Shown in pieces: positions 18,948-27,570 of a stretch of DNA of 56,781 bases. Source of the stretch: an uncultured Spirochaetales bacterium (GTDB lineage: Bacteria; Spirochaetota; Spirochaetia; Sphaerochaetales; Sphaerochaetaceae). Position numbers and translations under genes: made by a program. The first letter of the stretch is position 1. The number at the start of each line of letters is the position of its first letter. Where the stretch lies: contig CASFJV010000042.1 of NCBI GenBank assembly GCA_949295125.1, forward strand, positions 1-56,781, read 5' to 3'. The notes beneath the pieces were generated by a model that ran no database searches, had not been told where the DNA came from, and saw only the letters and a program-made list of their open reading frames with translations.

Positions 18948-20092
18948 TGTTTTCTCATTGTGGGAAAGACAAAAGGCTTTGGCAATAGATCTCTCAGCAA
19001 ATACCTCAATTCCACATTTCCCTCTCCTACCAGGATTATCTCTGTCTCCGGCCGGGAAAACTCTGCAATCACCTGCAGGCAGAGAGCACATGGAGGAGCC
19101 GGAGGGGAATCTTCAGAAGCAATTGCTATCAAATCTATTCCAAGCTCCCCGCCCTCTGCTGATACAGCTGTAGTTACTGCATTGCGCTCAGCACATATAG
19201 TAGCGCCATAAGATGAATTCTCAATGTTTGAGCCTCTGTATATCAGGCCTGTCCCAGCACTCAGCAGTGCAGCTCCTACCTTATACTTTGAGTACGGAGC
19301 ATAAGCCGATTTTCTGACTTCAATTGCCTCTTTTATGCACTTGTTTATTATTTCAGGCCGTATTGGCTCACCAGATGCCATTATATAGGATGCACCATAG
19401 AGCAAGCTCCTATTGCGAGGCGGGAATAAGCAATCCTCCAAAGCCTTTGCATCCTTTATTCCTTCAAGCTCCTTAATGTCTCTGATTACCCTATCAGCCA
19501 TGGAATGCTCTGCCTCATCCCTTGTCATTGTAGTTGTGAGTGCTACAGTCCTTATTCCTGCATTCACTCCTGCAAGAACTCCGCCCCTGCTGTCTTCAAA
19601 AACAATGGCATCATTCCTGTCAACACCCAGTGAGGCAATTGCAAGCAGATAGATATCCGGGTTGCTCTTATTCCTTTTTATCATGTCTTCGGCAATGACA
19701 AGATCAAAGAAGCCTGGATCTACCCCAAGTGCCTTGATATTCGCATTCACCTTCCAGCGCTGGGCAGATGAGCATATGGCCATCTTAATGCCCATATTTT
19801 TTATGTTATGAAGCACCGTTTCTGCCCCAGGCATCGCAATCACGGTATTTTCCAATTCCTTTGCGTAGGCTTCCTGGTAAAAGCGGTCTGCATCCTCCAC
19901 ACTCACCTCTGCCCCTATTTCGCTGGCAGTACCATAGATGAAGTCACTCATACCAGTTCCAAGATGGGAAAGGAAATTCTTCCTCTCAGCCTTATAGCCA
20001 CGGCTCTCAAAATACTTTATCCCTATTGATATAGACAGGTCCTCGCTGTCTACGAGGACTCCATCCATATCGAACAATACAGCTTTTATCAT
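18944..20092 (-). CDS. HAD phosphatase-cytidine deaminase fusion
   Basis: A 382-residue two-domain protein. Residues 1-215: HAD hydrolase of the beta-phosphoglucomutase/phosphatase type, with DMD (D8, D10), a CSSA motif II near 107-110, K142 (KSNPDIY) and ED at 166-167. Residues 245-375: cytidine deaminase, with YAPYSKYKVGAAL, the zinc motif ICAERNA (C300, E302) and PPCALC (C335, C338). All zinc ligands and the catalytic Glu are present. The fusion suggests dephosphorylation of a nucleotide or sugar phosphate coupled to cytidine/deoxycytidine deamination. It overlaps hydA and the next lipoprotein gene by 4 nt each. No stop codon or frameshift separates the two domains. Confidence 0.9.
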   Translation of the reverse strand: MIKAVLFDMDGVLVDSEDLSISIGIKYFESRGYKAERKNFLSHLGTGMSDFIYGTASEIGAEVSVEDADRFYQEAYAKELENTVIAMPGAETVLHNIKNMGIKMAICSSAQRWKVNANIKALGVDPGFFDLVIAEDMIKRNKSNPDIYLLAIASLGVDRNDAIVFEDSRGGVLAGVNAGIRTVALTTTMTRDEAEHSMADRVIRDIKELEGIKDAKALEDCLFPPRNRSLLYGASYIMASGEPIRPEIINKCIKEAIEVRKSAYAPYSKYKVGAALLSAGTGLIYRGSNIENSSYGATICAERNAVTTAVSAEGGELGIDLIAIASEDSPPAPPCALCLQVIAEFSRPETEIILVGEGNVELRYLLRDLLPKPFVFPTMRKQ

Positions 20093-21459
20093 GACTCTCT
20101 TGCCTTTACGTAGTCTCCATCCCCAGGAATTCCAAGGTAGATGCCATCTCCCATGATGATCCTGCCCCTGAGTATTGTCATAATGACCTTTCCTGTCACA
20201 GTCATTCCCTCATAAGCGCTGTAAAGTGCAGCACTATGGATGCTGTCCTTTCCAATTACCCATGAGTAATCCGGATAGAACAGTGCGATATCCGCATCGC
20301 TTCCCTCTTTCAGGCATCCTTTCTTCGGATAGAGTCCGAATTCCTTAGCCGGACGTGTGGATGTCAGGTTCACTATCTGTGACAGTGACAGGTGGCCGCT
20401 TTTAATTGCAAACGTATGGAGAAGAGGAAGCAGATCTTCCGTGCCTGGAATTCCTGGCAGGATTGTCCTCGTGTCATTGCTCTGAAGCTTCTGCGCCCTT
20501 GTGAATGAGCAGTGATCTGTAGCAACTACCTGTATCTCTCCATCCAGAAGCGCATTCTGCAATGCAGTATTGTCTTCTTCAGTCCTGAGCGGCGGCGTCA
20601 TCACATACAGTGATCCATCCTCCCCTTCAAGCTTGCTCCTGTTAAGGAAAAGATAGTGAGGTGTTGTCTCGACTGTCAGGTGCACTCCCCTGTTGCGAAG
20701 CTTCCTCACCTCTTCAAGCCCCTCTTTTGATGAGAGATGGACGATATAAAGCTTGAATCCAATCTCCTCTGCCAGCTCTCCCATAGCCCTTATCGCCCTT
20801 GCCTCAGCTATTGCAGGGCGCAGGTCCGGATGGTCCTTTGGCAGGTATGTGCCTTTCCAGTTCTTCTCAATATCCTGGATCGTATCATCATCCTCGCAGT
20901 GGACAGTCACCATGATATCCAAATCCCTGCAGGCTTCAAGTATCCGCTTCAGATCATCCTTTTTCTCTATGAAATACCCGACATTCCTATATGTCGTATA
21001 AAGCTTGACAGCCTTCACGCCCTTGGCTTTCACCTCTTCAAGCTCTTTCCTGATATCATCCCGGAAAGAATAGACTCCCATATGCAGGGCATAGTCTATC
21101 CCCATTTCGCTCATTTCCCTTCGCCTTATATAAAGGCTCTCTGAAAGGCTCTTCTTATTGTCATCGGCAAAATCTATTACAGTCGTAACGCCGCCGAACG
21201 CTGCAAGTTTTGAACCTTCCTTGAAGCTGTCAGCAGTAACAGTGCCGCGGGATATCAGATGATAGTGTGTATGGGCATCTATCAGGCCAGGAAGAACGCA
21301 AAGCCCTTCTGCATTGATCACGTTAACTGGTCCTTCTATATCCTCTGCTTCAATATCTGGAGCAATCCTTACAATCTTTGATCCTTCAATCAGGATATCC
21401 TGATGGCGCTGCCATTCAGTATCCACAAGTAAACCGTCTTTAATCAGTATCTTTGCCAT
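20089..21459 (-). CDS. hydA: Dihydropyrimidinase/hydantoinase-type amidohydrolase
   Basis: A 456-residue cyclic amidohydrolase of the dihydropyrimidinase/allantoinase group. Metal ligands: DAHTH (H63, H65), the carboxylated lysine K152 in VKLYTTYR, H187 in VTVHCEDDD, a later His in VHLSS and Asp in VATDHCSF. HYHLISRGTVTADSF follows the pattern of D-hydantoinases and dihydropyrimidinases rather than dihydroorotase. It opens dihydropyrimidine or hydantoin rings in the cytosol. It is first in a six-gene operon and has its own near-consensus promoter ending 6 nt before the ATG. Allantoinase or a related substrate remains possible. Confidence 0.87.
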   Translation of the reverse strand: MAKILIKDGLLVDTEWQRHQDILIEGSKIVRIAPDIEAEDIEGPVNVINAEGLCVLPGLIDAHTHYHLISRGTVTADSFKEGSKLAAFGGVTTVIDFADDNKKSLSESLYIRRREMSEMGIDYALHMGVYSFRDDIRKELEEVKAKGVKAVKLYTTYRNVGYFIEKKDDLKRILEACRDLDIMVTVHCEDDDTIQDIEKNWKGTYLPKDHPDLRPAIAEARAIRAMGELAEEIGFKLYIVHLSSKEGLEEVRKLRNRGVHLTVETTPHYLFLNRSKLEGEDGSLYVMTPPLRTEEDNTALQNALLDGEIQVVATDHCSFTRAQKLQSNDTRTILPGIPGTEDLLPLLHTFAIKSGHLSLSQIVNLTSTRPAKEFGLYPKKGCLKEGSDADIALFYPDYSWVIGKDSIHSAALYSAYEGMTVTGKVIMTILRGRIIMGDGIYLGIPGDGDYVKARES

Positions 21460-21465
21460 ACCATT

Positions 21466-21494
21466 ATGATAATCTCTGCTAAATATACTTTCAA
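21466..21494 (-). promoter_or_regulatory. Promoter of the six-gene hydA operon, leaderless
   Basis: On the minus strand TTGAAA (21494-21489), exactly 17 bp, TATCAT (21471-21466), then 6 nt and the ATG at 21459. No Shine-Dalgarno precedes the ATG, so the first cistron is predicted to be translated from a leaderless message. Confidence 0.7.
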
Positions 21495-21559
21495 ACTATT
21501 TCTTGAAATCCTGGACAGCCATAAGCAATGCAGGAACATAAAGCAGATGCTGTATCATT

Positions 21560-22432
21560 TCACTCTAAAATGGCTTTAACCTCACTTAGAAACGCATTTG
21601 ATGCCCTTGAAAAGACCTGCCAGCGTTTCCAGATCAGGGCGCTTTCTGCCCTCAGCGGCGGATCAAGAGGCTTGAATATTAAATCAGGATTCTCCACAAG
21701 GCCCTTGAAGCATACTGTATAGCCCAGACCTTCCTGAGTGAGCCTGGATGCATTGAGCACAAGATTGTATGTCGCTGCAATGTTGCAAATGCTCCTTCCC
21801 ATCCATTTCCTGATAATCCTGCCGGCGTTATCTTCTGCGGAAATTATCAGTGGCTTTCCATCAAGGTCATGAGGCACTACCGCACTCCTGTAGCTGAGAG
21901 GATCATCCTTTCTCATAAGCACTCCCCATTCGTCATCAGAGAGCAATGGGATGCTCTCATATTTCCTCTTATCGAAATCCTCATAGACTATGCCGAAATC
22001 TATCAAACCCTTATCGAGTGCGCTGAATACAGATTCTGCATTTCCGCTCAGTATATTAAGCTTTATTTCCGCCCCTTTTCCCTTCAGGGCAGAAACAGCC
22101 CTTGCAAGCAGCCGGATATTCTCACTCTCACCGCATCCTATATAGACATCTCCAACAATATCCTCACTTCCCGCAGTTATCTCATTCTCTGCTTTCCTGA
22201 CGAGTTCAAGTATCTCTTCAGCCCTCTTTCTAAGGATTATCCCGTCTTCTGTAAGGACTACCCTCCTTGAGCCCTTCACACCCCTGATGAAAAGCTTCTT
22301 TCCAAGCTCATCTTCAAGGCCTTTCAGCTGCACGGAAAGCGTTGGCTGCGTAACATGCAGGGCCTCAGCTGCAGCTGTAATGCTCTCTTTCCTTGCAACT
22401 GCCAGGAAATATTCCAGTACACGTAATTCCAT
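21560..22432 (-). CDS. LysR-family transcriptional regulator
   Basis: A 290-residue LysR-type regulator. The winged HTH reads LEYFLAVARKESITAAAEAL then HVTQPTLSVQLKGLEDELG (residues 6-45), followed by a type-2 periplasmic-binding-like effector domain. It lies 100 nt upstream of the hydA operon on the same strand and divergent from the flavodoxin-family gene at 22535, so either could be its target. TAAAAT (22445-22440) ends 7 nt before the ATG. The 10-bp palindrome AGAAATTTCT at 22450-22459 lies in the intergenic space. Confidence 0.9.
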   Translation of the reverse strand: MELRVLEYFLAVARKESITAAAEALHVTQPTLSVQLKGLEDELGKKLFIRGVKGSRRVVLTEDGIILRKRAEEILELVRKAENEITAGSEDIVGDVYIGCGESENIRLLARAVSALKGKGAEIKLNILSGNAESVFSALDKGLIDFGIVYEDFDKRKYESIPLLSDDEWGVLMRKDDPLSYRSAVVPHDLDGKPLIISAEDNAGRIIRKWMGRSICNIAATYNLVLNASRLTQEGLGYTVCFKGLVENPDLIFKPLDPPLRAESALIWKRWQVFSRASNAFLSEVKAILE

Positions 22433-22449
22433 GTAAACTATTTTATCAT

Positions 22450-22459
22450 AGAAATTTCT
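22450..22459. promoter_or_regulatory. Palindrome in lysR/flavodoxin intergenic region
   Basis: AGAAATTTCT is a perfect 10-bp palindrome centred 23 bp upstream of the lysR-type start codon and in the divergent space. It is a plausible LysR autoregulatory site, but it is short and the region is AT-rich. Confidence 0.3.
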
Positions 22460-22534
22460 TATGGAAAATTATAATAAATAAGTATTTGCTATTTGCATGC
22501 CTCCTCAGTAAAGTTAAGCTGAATGGAGGATCTG

Positions 22535-23068
22535 ATGAAAAAGGTCACTGTGATATCATCAAGCATGAGGGGTAGAAGCAATTCAGAACTTCTTGCAAAG
22601 CGCTTTGCAGATGGCGCATCTGCAGCAGGGCATAGCGTTACTGAAATCTCATTGAAAGCACGGAAAATCAAATTCTGCATCGGCTGTCTCAAGTGCCAGG
22701 AGAAAGGAGATTGCGTGCTTAATGATGACATGGGAGAAATCAATGAAATAATTCAAAACAGCGATGTACTTGTCTTTGCATCCCCTGTCTATTTCTATTC
22801 GGTTGCAGGACAGATGAAGACGTTCCTGGACAGGACCAATCCTCTTTATGTGAAGCAGTACAGGTTCCGCGAAGTATTCTTCCTTTCATCTGCTGCAGAG
22901 GACGATGAAAAGGCAAATGAAGGGGCACTGAAGGCTATTAGTGGATGGATAGAGTGCTTTGAAGGAGTCCAGCTCAAAGGAGTTCTCTTTGCAAAGGGCG
23001 TAACAGATCCAGGCTCAGTTATAGAAGAAATGCTTGAAGATGCCTACAGGATGGGAGCAGGAATATGA
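22535..23068 (+). CDS. Flavodoxin-family NAD(P)H oxidoreductase
   Basis: A 177-residue flavodoxin-fold protein of the NADPH-dependent FMN reductase/iron-sulfur-flavoprotein group. The phosphate-binding loop is SSSMRGRSNSEL; GCLKCQEKGDCVLNDDM resembles the cysteine-containing segment of this group (CxGCxxCxxxGxC) and SPVYFYSVAGQMKTFLDR is a family signature. I place the start at 22535 because GGAGGA lies 4 nt upstream; an in-frame ATG 12 nt earlier falls before that site. It overlaps the next gene, a small lipoprotein, by 4 nt. Its electron acceptor is unknown. Confidence 0.85.
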   Translation: MKKVTVISSSMRGRSNSELLAKRFADGASAAGHSVTEISLKARKIKFCIGCLKCQEKGDCVLNDDMGEINEIIQNSDVLVFASPVYFYSVAGQMKTFLDRTNPLYVKQYRFREVFFLSSAAEDDEKANEGALKAISGWIECFEGVQLKGVLFAKGVTDPGSVIEEMLEDAYRMGAGI

Positions 23069-23502
23069 AAAAGATGCTTTTAACCATCCTGGCTCTTTCC
23101 ATTGCACTCAGCGCCTGCCTTGCAGGAAGCACAAATTATGAGGAGTTTATTAATATGCAAATGAATGTAAGTGTAAACGGCCATGATTTCAGGGCAGAAC
23201 TGGCAGACACCGCAGCCGCAAGGGATTTCATATCTCTTCTGGAGGAAGGAGACCTGAGGATAAGCATGTGGGACAACAATTTTGAGAAAGTCGGGGAAAT
23301 CGGGCAAAGGCTTTCTTCTGATAACAGGCAGATTACGGCAAGGGCAGGAGACATCGTGCTTTATGCAGGAGACCAGATCTGCCTCTTTTACGGCTCAAAC
23401 TCATGGTCATACACTATGATTGCCCGCATTAAAGACACATCAAATCTCACTGCCGCACTAGGAATGGGAACTTGTGAAGTGACTTTCTCACTTCTTCACT
23501 GA
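23065..23502 (+). CDS. Cyclophilin-like-domain lipoprotein
   Basis: A 145-residue predicted lipoprotein (lipobox LSAC, Cys18). The mature part (MQMNVSVNGHDFRAELAD through DIVLYAGDQICLFYGSNSW and LGxIxD-like end) matches the cyclophilin-like family often found beside flavodoxin genes. It is translationally coupled to the preceding flavodoxin-family gene by an ATGA overlap, supporting a shared redox or envelope function. No catalytic role is established for the family that I know of. Confidence 0.75.
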   Translation: MKKMLLTILALSIALSACLAGSTNYEEFINMQMNVSVNGHDFRAELADTAAARDFISLLEEGDLRISMWDNNFEKVGEIGQRLSSDNRQITARAGDIVLYAGDQICLFYGSNSWSYTMIARIKDTSNLTAALGMGTCEVTFSLLH

Positions 23503-23948
23503 TCTTCTCTCCAGTACTTATCTACATAGCGTGTTGAATACTGGCCTTCTATGACACTGTTGTTGGATCGTGAAAACTGAAGCAGCTCATCTGTTCCATT
23601 TTTAAAGTAGTCTTCCTTTTGGATCTTATAGCCGCTTTTCTTTGCATGAGCGCTCATCACAGCCAAAAGCCTTAAAGTCTTCTGAGGTCCGAGTGTTATA
23701 GCCTTTTCAAGGAAGGAAATATTCCCTTCCATCCATTCCCTGACTTTACTGCTGTCTAAAAAACGCAATGCAACCAAAAGATCCAGAGGAGTGGAATATC
23801 CCCTCTCCTGGATCTCCCTATCCATCTCATCTTTTATCTTCATTTCAAGGTCTTTATCATTCATATCCATGATATTAGCATAATGGACAGCCATTAAGCC
23901 ATGAGCAGACTGAATAAGGAACTTCAAATAAGCTGCACACCTTCCCAT
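23496..23948 (-). CDS. Conserved hypothetical protein
   Basis: A protein of about 150 residues with no signal peptide. It begins with an alpha-helical acidic/basic stretch (MDMNDKDLEMKIKDEMDREI) and continues PLDLLVALRFLDSSKVREWMEG and SAHAKKSGYK. I recall similar short proteins with LLxxLxFLxxxKVxxW and a C-terminal AYSTHYV-like end (here QYSTRYVDKYW), but no function. The start is uncertain: candidates are 23948, 23894 and 23870, none with a Shine-Dalgarno. It is convergent with, and overlaps by 7 nt, the cyclophilin-like lipoprotein gene. Confidence 0.6.
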   Translation of the reverse strand: MGRCAAYLKFLIQSAHGLMAVHYANIMDMNDKDLEMKIKDEMDREIQERGYSTPLDLLVALRFLDSSKVREWMEGNISFLEKAITLGPQKTLRLLAVMSAHAKKSGYKIQKEDYFKNGTDELLQFSRSNNSVIEGQYSTRYVDKYWREDQ

Positions 23949-24179
23949 AGAATCTGCAGAATGCAGAAGAGGAAGTGAAAATAAACACAATTTAATAATA
24001 CCGATATTGGAATTATAATCACAATAGAATATTTAATCAGTATGCAATAATGCACAATTTCATATTTAAGAAAACGAAGCGGAAAAAGACTATAACTAAG
24101 TGACCGTAAAAGGATTAATCTGGAAAAGTCCCAACAGGAATTGCAAAATGCCAAGGCAAGGCTGAAGGATAAGCATCCC

Positions 24180-26090
24180 TCAGCATTTCCTTATGATCAG
24201 TGCATCCCGTGGCATTATCTCATAAATCCTTCCATCTATTTCTGCCGGTTTTGCGTATGATGTATGGTTAATCGCAACATATCCCTTTTCAAACTCTGCT
24301 ATCTCAAGCCCCTTACAGTCAAGGCTTCCGCCAATGAAACTGGAGATGATCTGCCTTTTCATCATCTGAAGGGGATATATTGCACTGTTGTGCTCACTGC
24401 GAGGTACATGGGGAACGCTCTTTGAAACATATTCATAGCCGTAATCAAAGCCGAACTGTATAACCCTTCCCTTACCTGCAGAAAATTCAGAGACAGCCGG
24501 CTTACCATCCTTATAGAAATAGAGCACTTTCCCTCCGATAGGAGATGAAGTAGGCCCCTGCAGCATTGCATCTTCTTCTGTTCTCAGCACTTTTAACTTA
24601 TTGATAACAGTTTCAATTGAGAACTCCATGCCTATACTGTTTGATTGTGAAAGAAGAAGAACTCCGCCTTCCTTTACATATTGAACAATCTTATCCCTGT
24701 ATTTGCCAGAGTAAAGTGAATTTGCAGGACAGATAATGACTCTATAGCTGTTTGAAATATCATTTGGGTCAATTACGTCAGCATCCAATCCATGATCCAG
24801 GATCAAATGCATATAACCAAGACTGTCCAGCCTTCTTTGCTTATTGCCTTCCTCTGAGTAGTTTTCTGCCAGAGCCATTTCTTTTGGGAAAAGTATTGCT
24901 ATGCTGTTTTCCTTTTTCCTCCCAAGGCTTCTTATCTCATCAAAAAGCCTGTTTGCCCTCGCAATGTTTTCAAGATACTGCTTATCCATCCTGTCTATAA
25001 GGCCTCCATCATCAAGCCCATTGACTCCATATGACCTGTAGCCTTTTGCACCTGATGCAGCGATTGATGAAATCACCTCGACAGGTGTCAGGGCGGAATA
25101 TGCATCGCCATAGAGGAAACGTCCAAGGAATATTCCTCCAAGGAATTCCTTTTTCCTGTTCAGGCTTGCAAGGAAACGGTGGCTGTAGACATTCACATAA
25201 CAGTCCGGGCTTCCATCCGGGTCTACTGGCACAGCAATGAAGTTCACTCCATCAAGGCTATCCTTGAGTGAATATAAGTCAACGCCCCTGTTTGCTGTGT
25301 CCCACAGGTCTGCAAGTCCCACACCTGGAAGCTTTGAGCCATCAAAGGTCAGGAAGAATCCCCACTGGGCAATCATCGGAATAAGGTCTGCCTGGGTAAA
25401 GGAGAGGCGCCTCTTCATATCGGAAAAGTAGAGCTCAAGCTCAGATGCCTGCCATGCCCTGTTATCCTCATAGCTTCTTCCCCTCTGCCAGACATCTCTG
25501 AGCTTTATTTCTTCAAAGCTCCTGAAGCAGCTGCCGTAAGCTTTGTTGAATGAGTCTATATCCCTGTATTTCCCTTCCAGGAACATTACGTACCTGTCAT
25601 TTCCATCCTTATCAAATGAAGGAGCTACAATGGGATCCCACATTGAGCAGAGGACAGAAGACCTTCCTTTTGCATATTTTTCATAAAGCCTTTTTACGTG
25701 CCTCTCCATTTCATCTTTTGCTTTTTCAGACCAGTAGCGGTACCAGATGATCTCTTTTCCGTTCTCATCAACTACAGCAGAGCCAAGGATCGGAGGGGAA
25801 AACCTTATATCCGGATAGAGGTTATCACCAGAAAGGTATAGAGCCAGGAATGAGTACTCAAGCCCCAGTTCCACGCACTTTGCCATCATATGCTCAAGAG
25901 AGGCGACATACTGGCTCTTTCCCTTATTCTCATAGGAATCCCGCAAATCCTCCCATGCCTTTGCATCCAGCAATACCGTAGTGAATCCAAGGTCCTTTAT
26001 CAGGGACAGGGTCCTGTCCAGGTAATCTGTATCAGAATAAGCCGGCTCATAGAACGAGCCAAACCAGATTTCCTTATGCTTATCATTCAT
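24180..26090 (-). CDS. GH42-like glycoside hydrolase
   Basis: A 636-residue cytosolic protein without a signal peptide. The N-terminal half looks like a (beta/alpha)8 barrel of clan GH-A (LGFTTVLLDAKAWEDL, and KYRDIDSFNKAYGSCFRSFEEI, which resembles the GH42 pattern KYGxxxxLNxAWGTxF). From about 430 a glutamine-amidotransferase-like fold of the GH42 trimerisation type follows (RVIICPANSLYSGKYRDKI, GGVLLLSQS), then a small beta domain. Likely a beta-galactosidase-like exo-glycosidase; substrate and catalytic Glu not assigned. It is the last gene of the importer/two-component operon, overlapping the response regulator gene by 8 nt. Confidence 0.68.
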   Translation of the reverse strand: MNDKHKEIWFGSFYEPAYSDTDYLDRTLSLIKDLGFTTVLLDAKAWEDLRDSYENKGKSQYVASLEHMMAKCVELGLEYSFLALYLSGDNLYPDIRFSPPILGSAVVDENGKEIIWYRYWSEKAKDEMERHVKRLYEKYAKGRSSVLCSMWDPIVAPSFDKDGNDRYVMFLEGKYRDIDSFNKAYGSCFRSFEEIKLRDVWQRGRSYEDNRAWQASELELYFSDMKRRLSFTQADLIPMIAQWGFFLTFDGSKLPGVGLADLWDTANRGVDLYSLKDSLDGVNFIAVPVDPDGSPDCYVNVYSHRFLASLNRKKEFLGGIFLGRFLYGDAYSALTPVEVISSIAASGAKGYRSYGVNGLDDGGLIDRMDKQYLENIARANRLFDEIRSLGRKKENSIAILFPKEMALAENYSEEGNKQRRLDSLGYMHLILDHGLDADVIDPNDISNSYRVIICPANSLYSGKYRDKIVQYVKEGGVLLLSQSNSIGMEFSIETVINKLKVLRTEEDAMLQGPTSSPIGGKVLYFYKDGKPAVSEFSAGKGRVIQFGFDYGYEYVSKSVPHVPRSEHNSAIYPLQMMKRQIISSFIGGSLDCKGLEIAEFEKGYVAINHTSYAKPAEIDGRIYEIMPRDALIIRKC

Positions 26091-27570
26091 AGCTCTCGCT
26101 CCCTACATTCCGTATGCGGCGTACGCATACGCTTGGCTTTTCCCCAAATGTCTTATAGAAAAGGTCTGAGAATGTCCTGCTGTCCATAATTCCAACTTCC
26201 TTAGCTATCTGAGAAAGGCTCATATCTGAAGAAGCAAGAAGTTCCATTGCATGGTTCATCCTGACCTGCCTAAGATAGTCCTTGAAATTAACTCCAGTAT
26301 TTTTCTTGAAATATGAGGAAAAGTAATATGTGTTCATCTTGACCACATCTGAAACTGTCTTGAGCCCGATTGGATCCATATAATGCTTTTCAATATAGTC
26401 AAGTGCAACCATAAACTCTTTTTCTGACCCTCCGCCTGTCCTGATCATAACCTCCTCATAAAGTTCCATGCATTCTTTATGGAATACGCTTTCCATCTCC
26501 ATGTAGCTTGAGCTTTCCATGAGGCTGTCCATAAGGGCTCTCAAGTCAATTTCAGGAAGGTTGATCATCGCTGACTTAAGGCGCTCAAAAAGGTTCCTGC
26601 AGCTTGAAGAGAGGAAAAATGCAGCTTCATTCTTCTTATATGAGGAATGCTTCGGACATTCTGATGATACCTGGGAAAGCAATGATTTGAATTCCTTCTC
26701 ATTATGGCTTATCGCCGCCTGGAAAAGGCTGTCTCTAAGCTGCATAAGCGAAAGTGCGGAAATATCAGAATCAAGGGCGGAAAGTGAAAGAATTTTTTCC
26801 CCTTTCCCTGAAGAGAAGAAAGAGAAATCAGAGTACAGCAAAGTCCTGTCCTTTTCTGTTTTTATGGCAGCTGCTGAATAAAACGGACGGGAAAGGATGA
26901 AAGACAGGTATTCCCTGGACTCCTCCTTCATTTCAGAGAGGATGCTGCAAAGCTCTTTTAAAGCCTTCTCTTCGTCACCATAAGGGAAGAAAATGAATAC
27001 TGAGCTTCCATCCTCTTCAAAAAGCATATCCTTTTCCTTCAGGATACCTTTCACCTCTTCCTTTACCGAAAACCGCAAAAGCCTTGAGATAGGGCTTTCA
27101 TTTCCAGCTGTTATCAGAAGCAGAGAGAGGAGATACGGTCCAGGTTCCTCAAGAAATTCTGAATAGCTGTTCCGCTCCTGCCCTGAATCATCTTCCCTCT
27201 TCTTTTCTGGAAGGCATTTTTCGAGAGCACGGAGCATCTCAGTCCTTACTATAGGCTTGAGTATATAATCTTTGGCACCATAGCGGAGTGCGGCCTTCAC
27301 GTATTCAAAATCCTGGAAGCCGCTGATGAATATCACATTTGTGCCTATTCCCTGGTCCCTTATAGTCCTGAGTACATCTATTCCGCTAAGTCCTGGCATG
27401 GAGATATCCAGAAGGGCGATATCAGGCCTTAATGCTATTATGCCATCCAGGGCACTCTTACCATCATAATAGACGCCAACAATATCAATAGAGAGGCTTT
27501 CCCAATCCAAAAGCCTTTCAAGCCCCTTTATAATAAGGCGCTCATCATCTGCCATCACCAAACGGAACAT
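26083..27570 (-). CDS. YesN-type AraC response regulator
   Basis: A 495-residue response regulator. N-terminal receiver domain: acidic pocket MADDE (8-10), phospho-acceptor D55 in LLDISMPG, and K105 in YILKP. A long middle region is poorly conserved, and the C-terminal AraC-type double HTH (about 390-490) reads YFSSYFKKNTGVNFKDYLRQ and ends in FYKTFGEKPS. Partner of the YesM-type kinase, whose gene it overlaps by 26 nt. Start supported by AAAGGAGAAGAGG before the ATG. Likely activates the adjacent sugar-uptake and hydrolase genes. Confidence 0.92.
   Translation of the reverse strand: MFRLVMADDERLIIKGLERLLDWESLSIDIVGVYYDGKSALDGIIALRPDIALLDISMPGLSGIDVLRTIRDQGIGTNVIFISGFQDFEYVKAALRYGAKDYILKPIVRTEMLRALEKCLPEKKREDDSGQERNSYSEFLEEPGPYLLSLLLITAGNESPISRLLRFSVKEEVKGILKEKDMLFEEDGSSVFIFFPYGDEEKALKELCSILSEMKEESREYLSFILSRPFYSAAAIKTEKDRTLLYSDFSFFSSGKGEKILSLSALDSDISALSLMQLRDSLFQAAISHNEKEFKSLLSQVSSECPKHSSYKKNEAAFFLSSSCRNLFERLKSAMINLPEIDLRALMDSLMESSSYMEMESVFHKECMELYEEVMIRTGGGSEKEFMVALDYIEKHYMDPIGLKTVSDVVKMNTYYFSSYFKKNTGVNFKDYLRQVRMNHAMELLASSDMSLSQIAKEVGIMDSRTFSDLFYKTFGEKPSVCVRRIRNVGSESYE

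Noticed and set aside
20737..21144. 135-codon open frame antisense to hydA
   Set aside because: Antisense of a strongly conserved amidohydrolase; no start signal or domain.
23924..24154. Hydrophobic 76-codon open frame
   Set aside because: AT-rich hydrophobic stretch without ribosome-binding site; no family resemblance.
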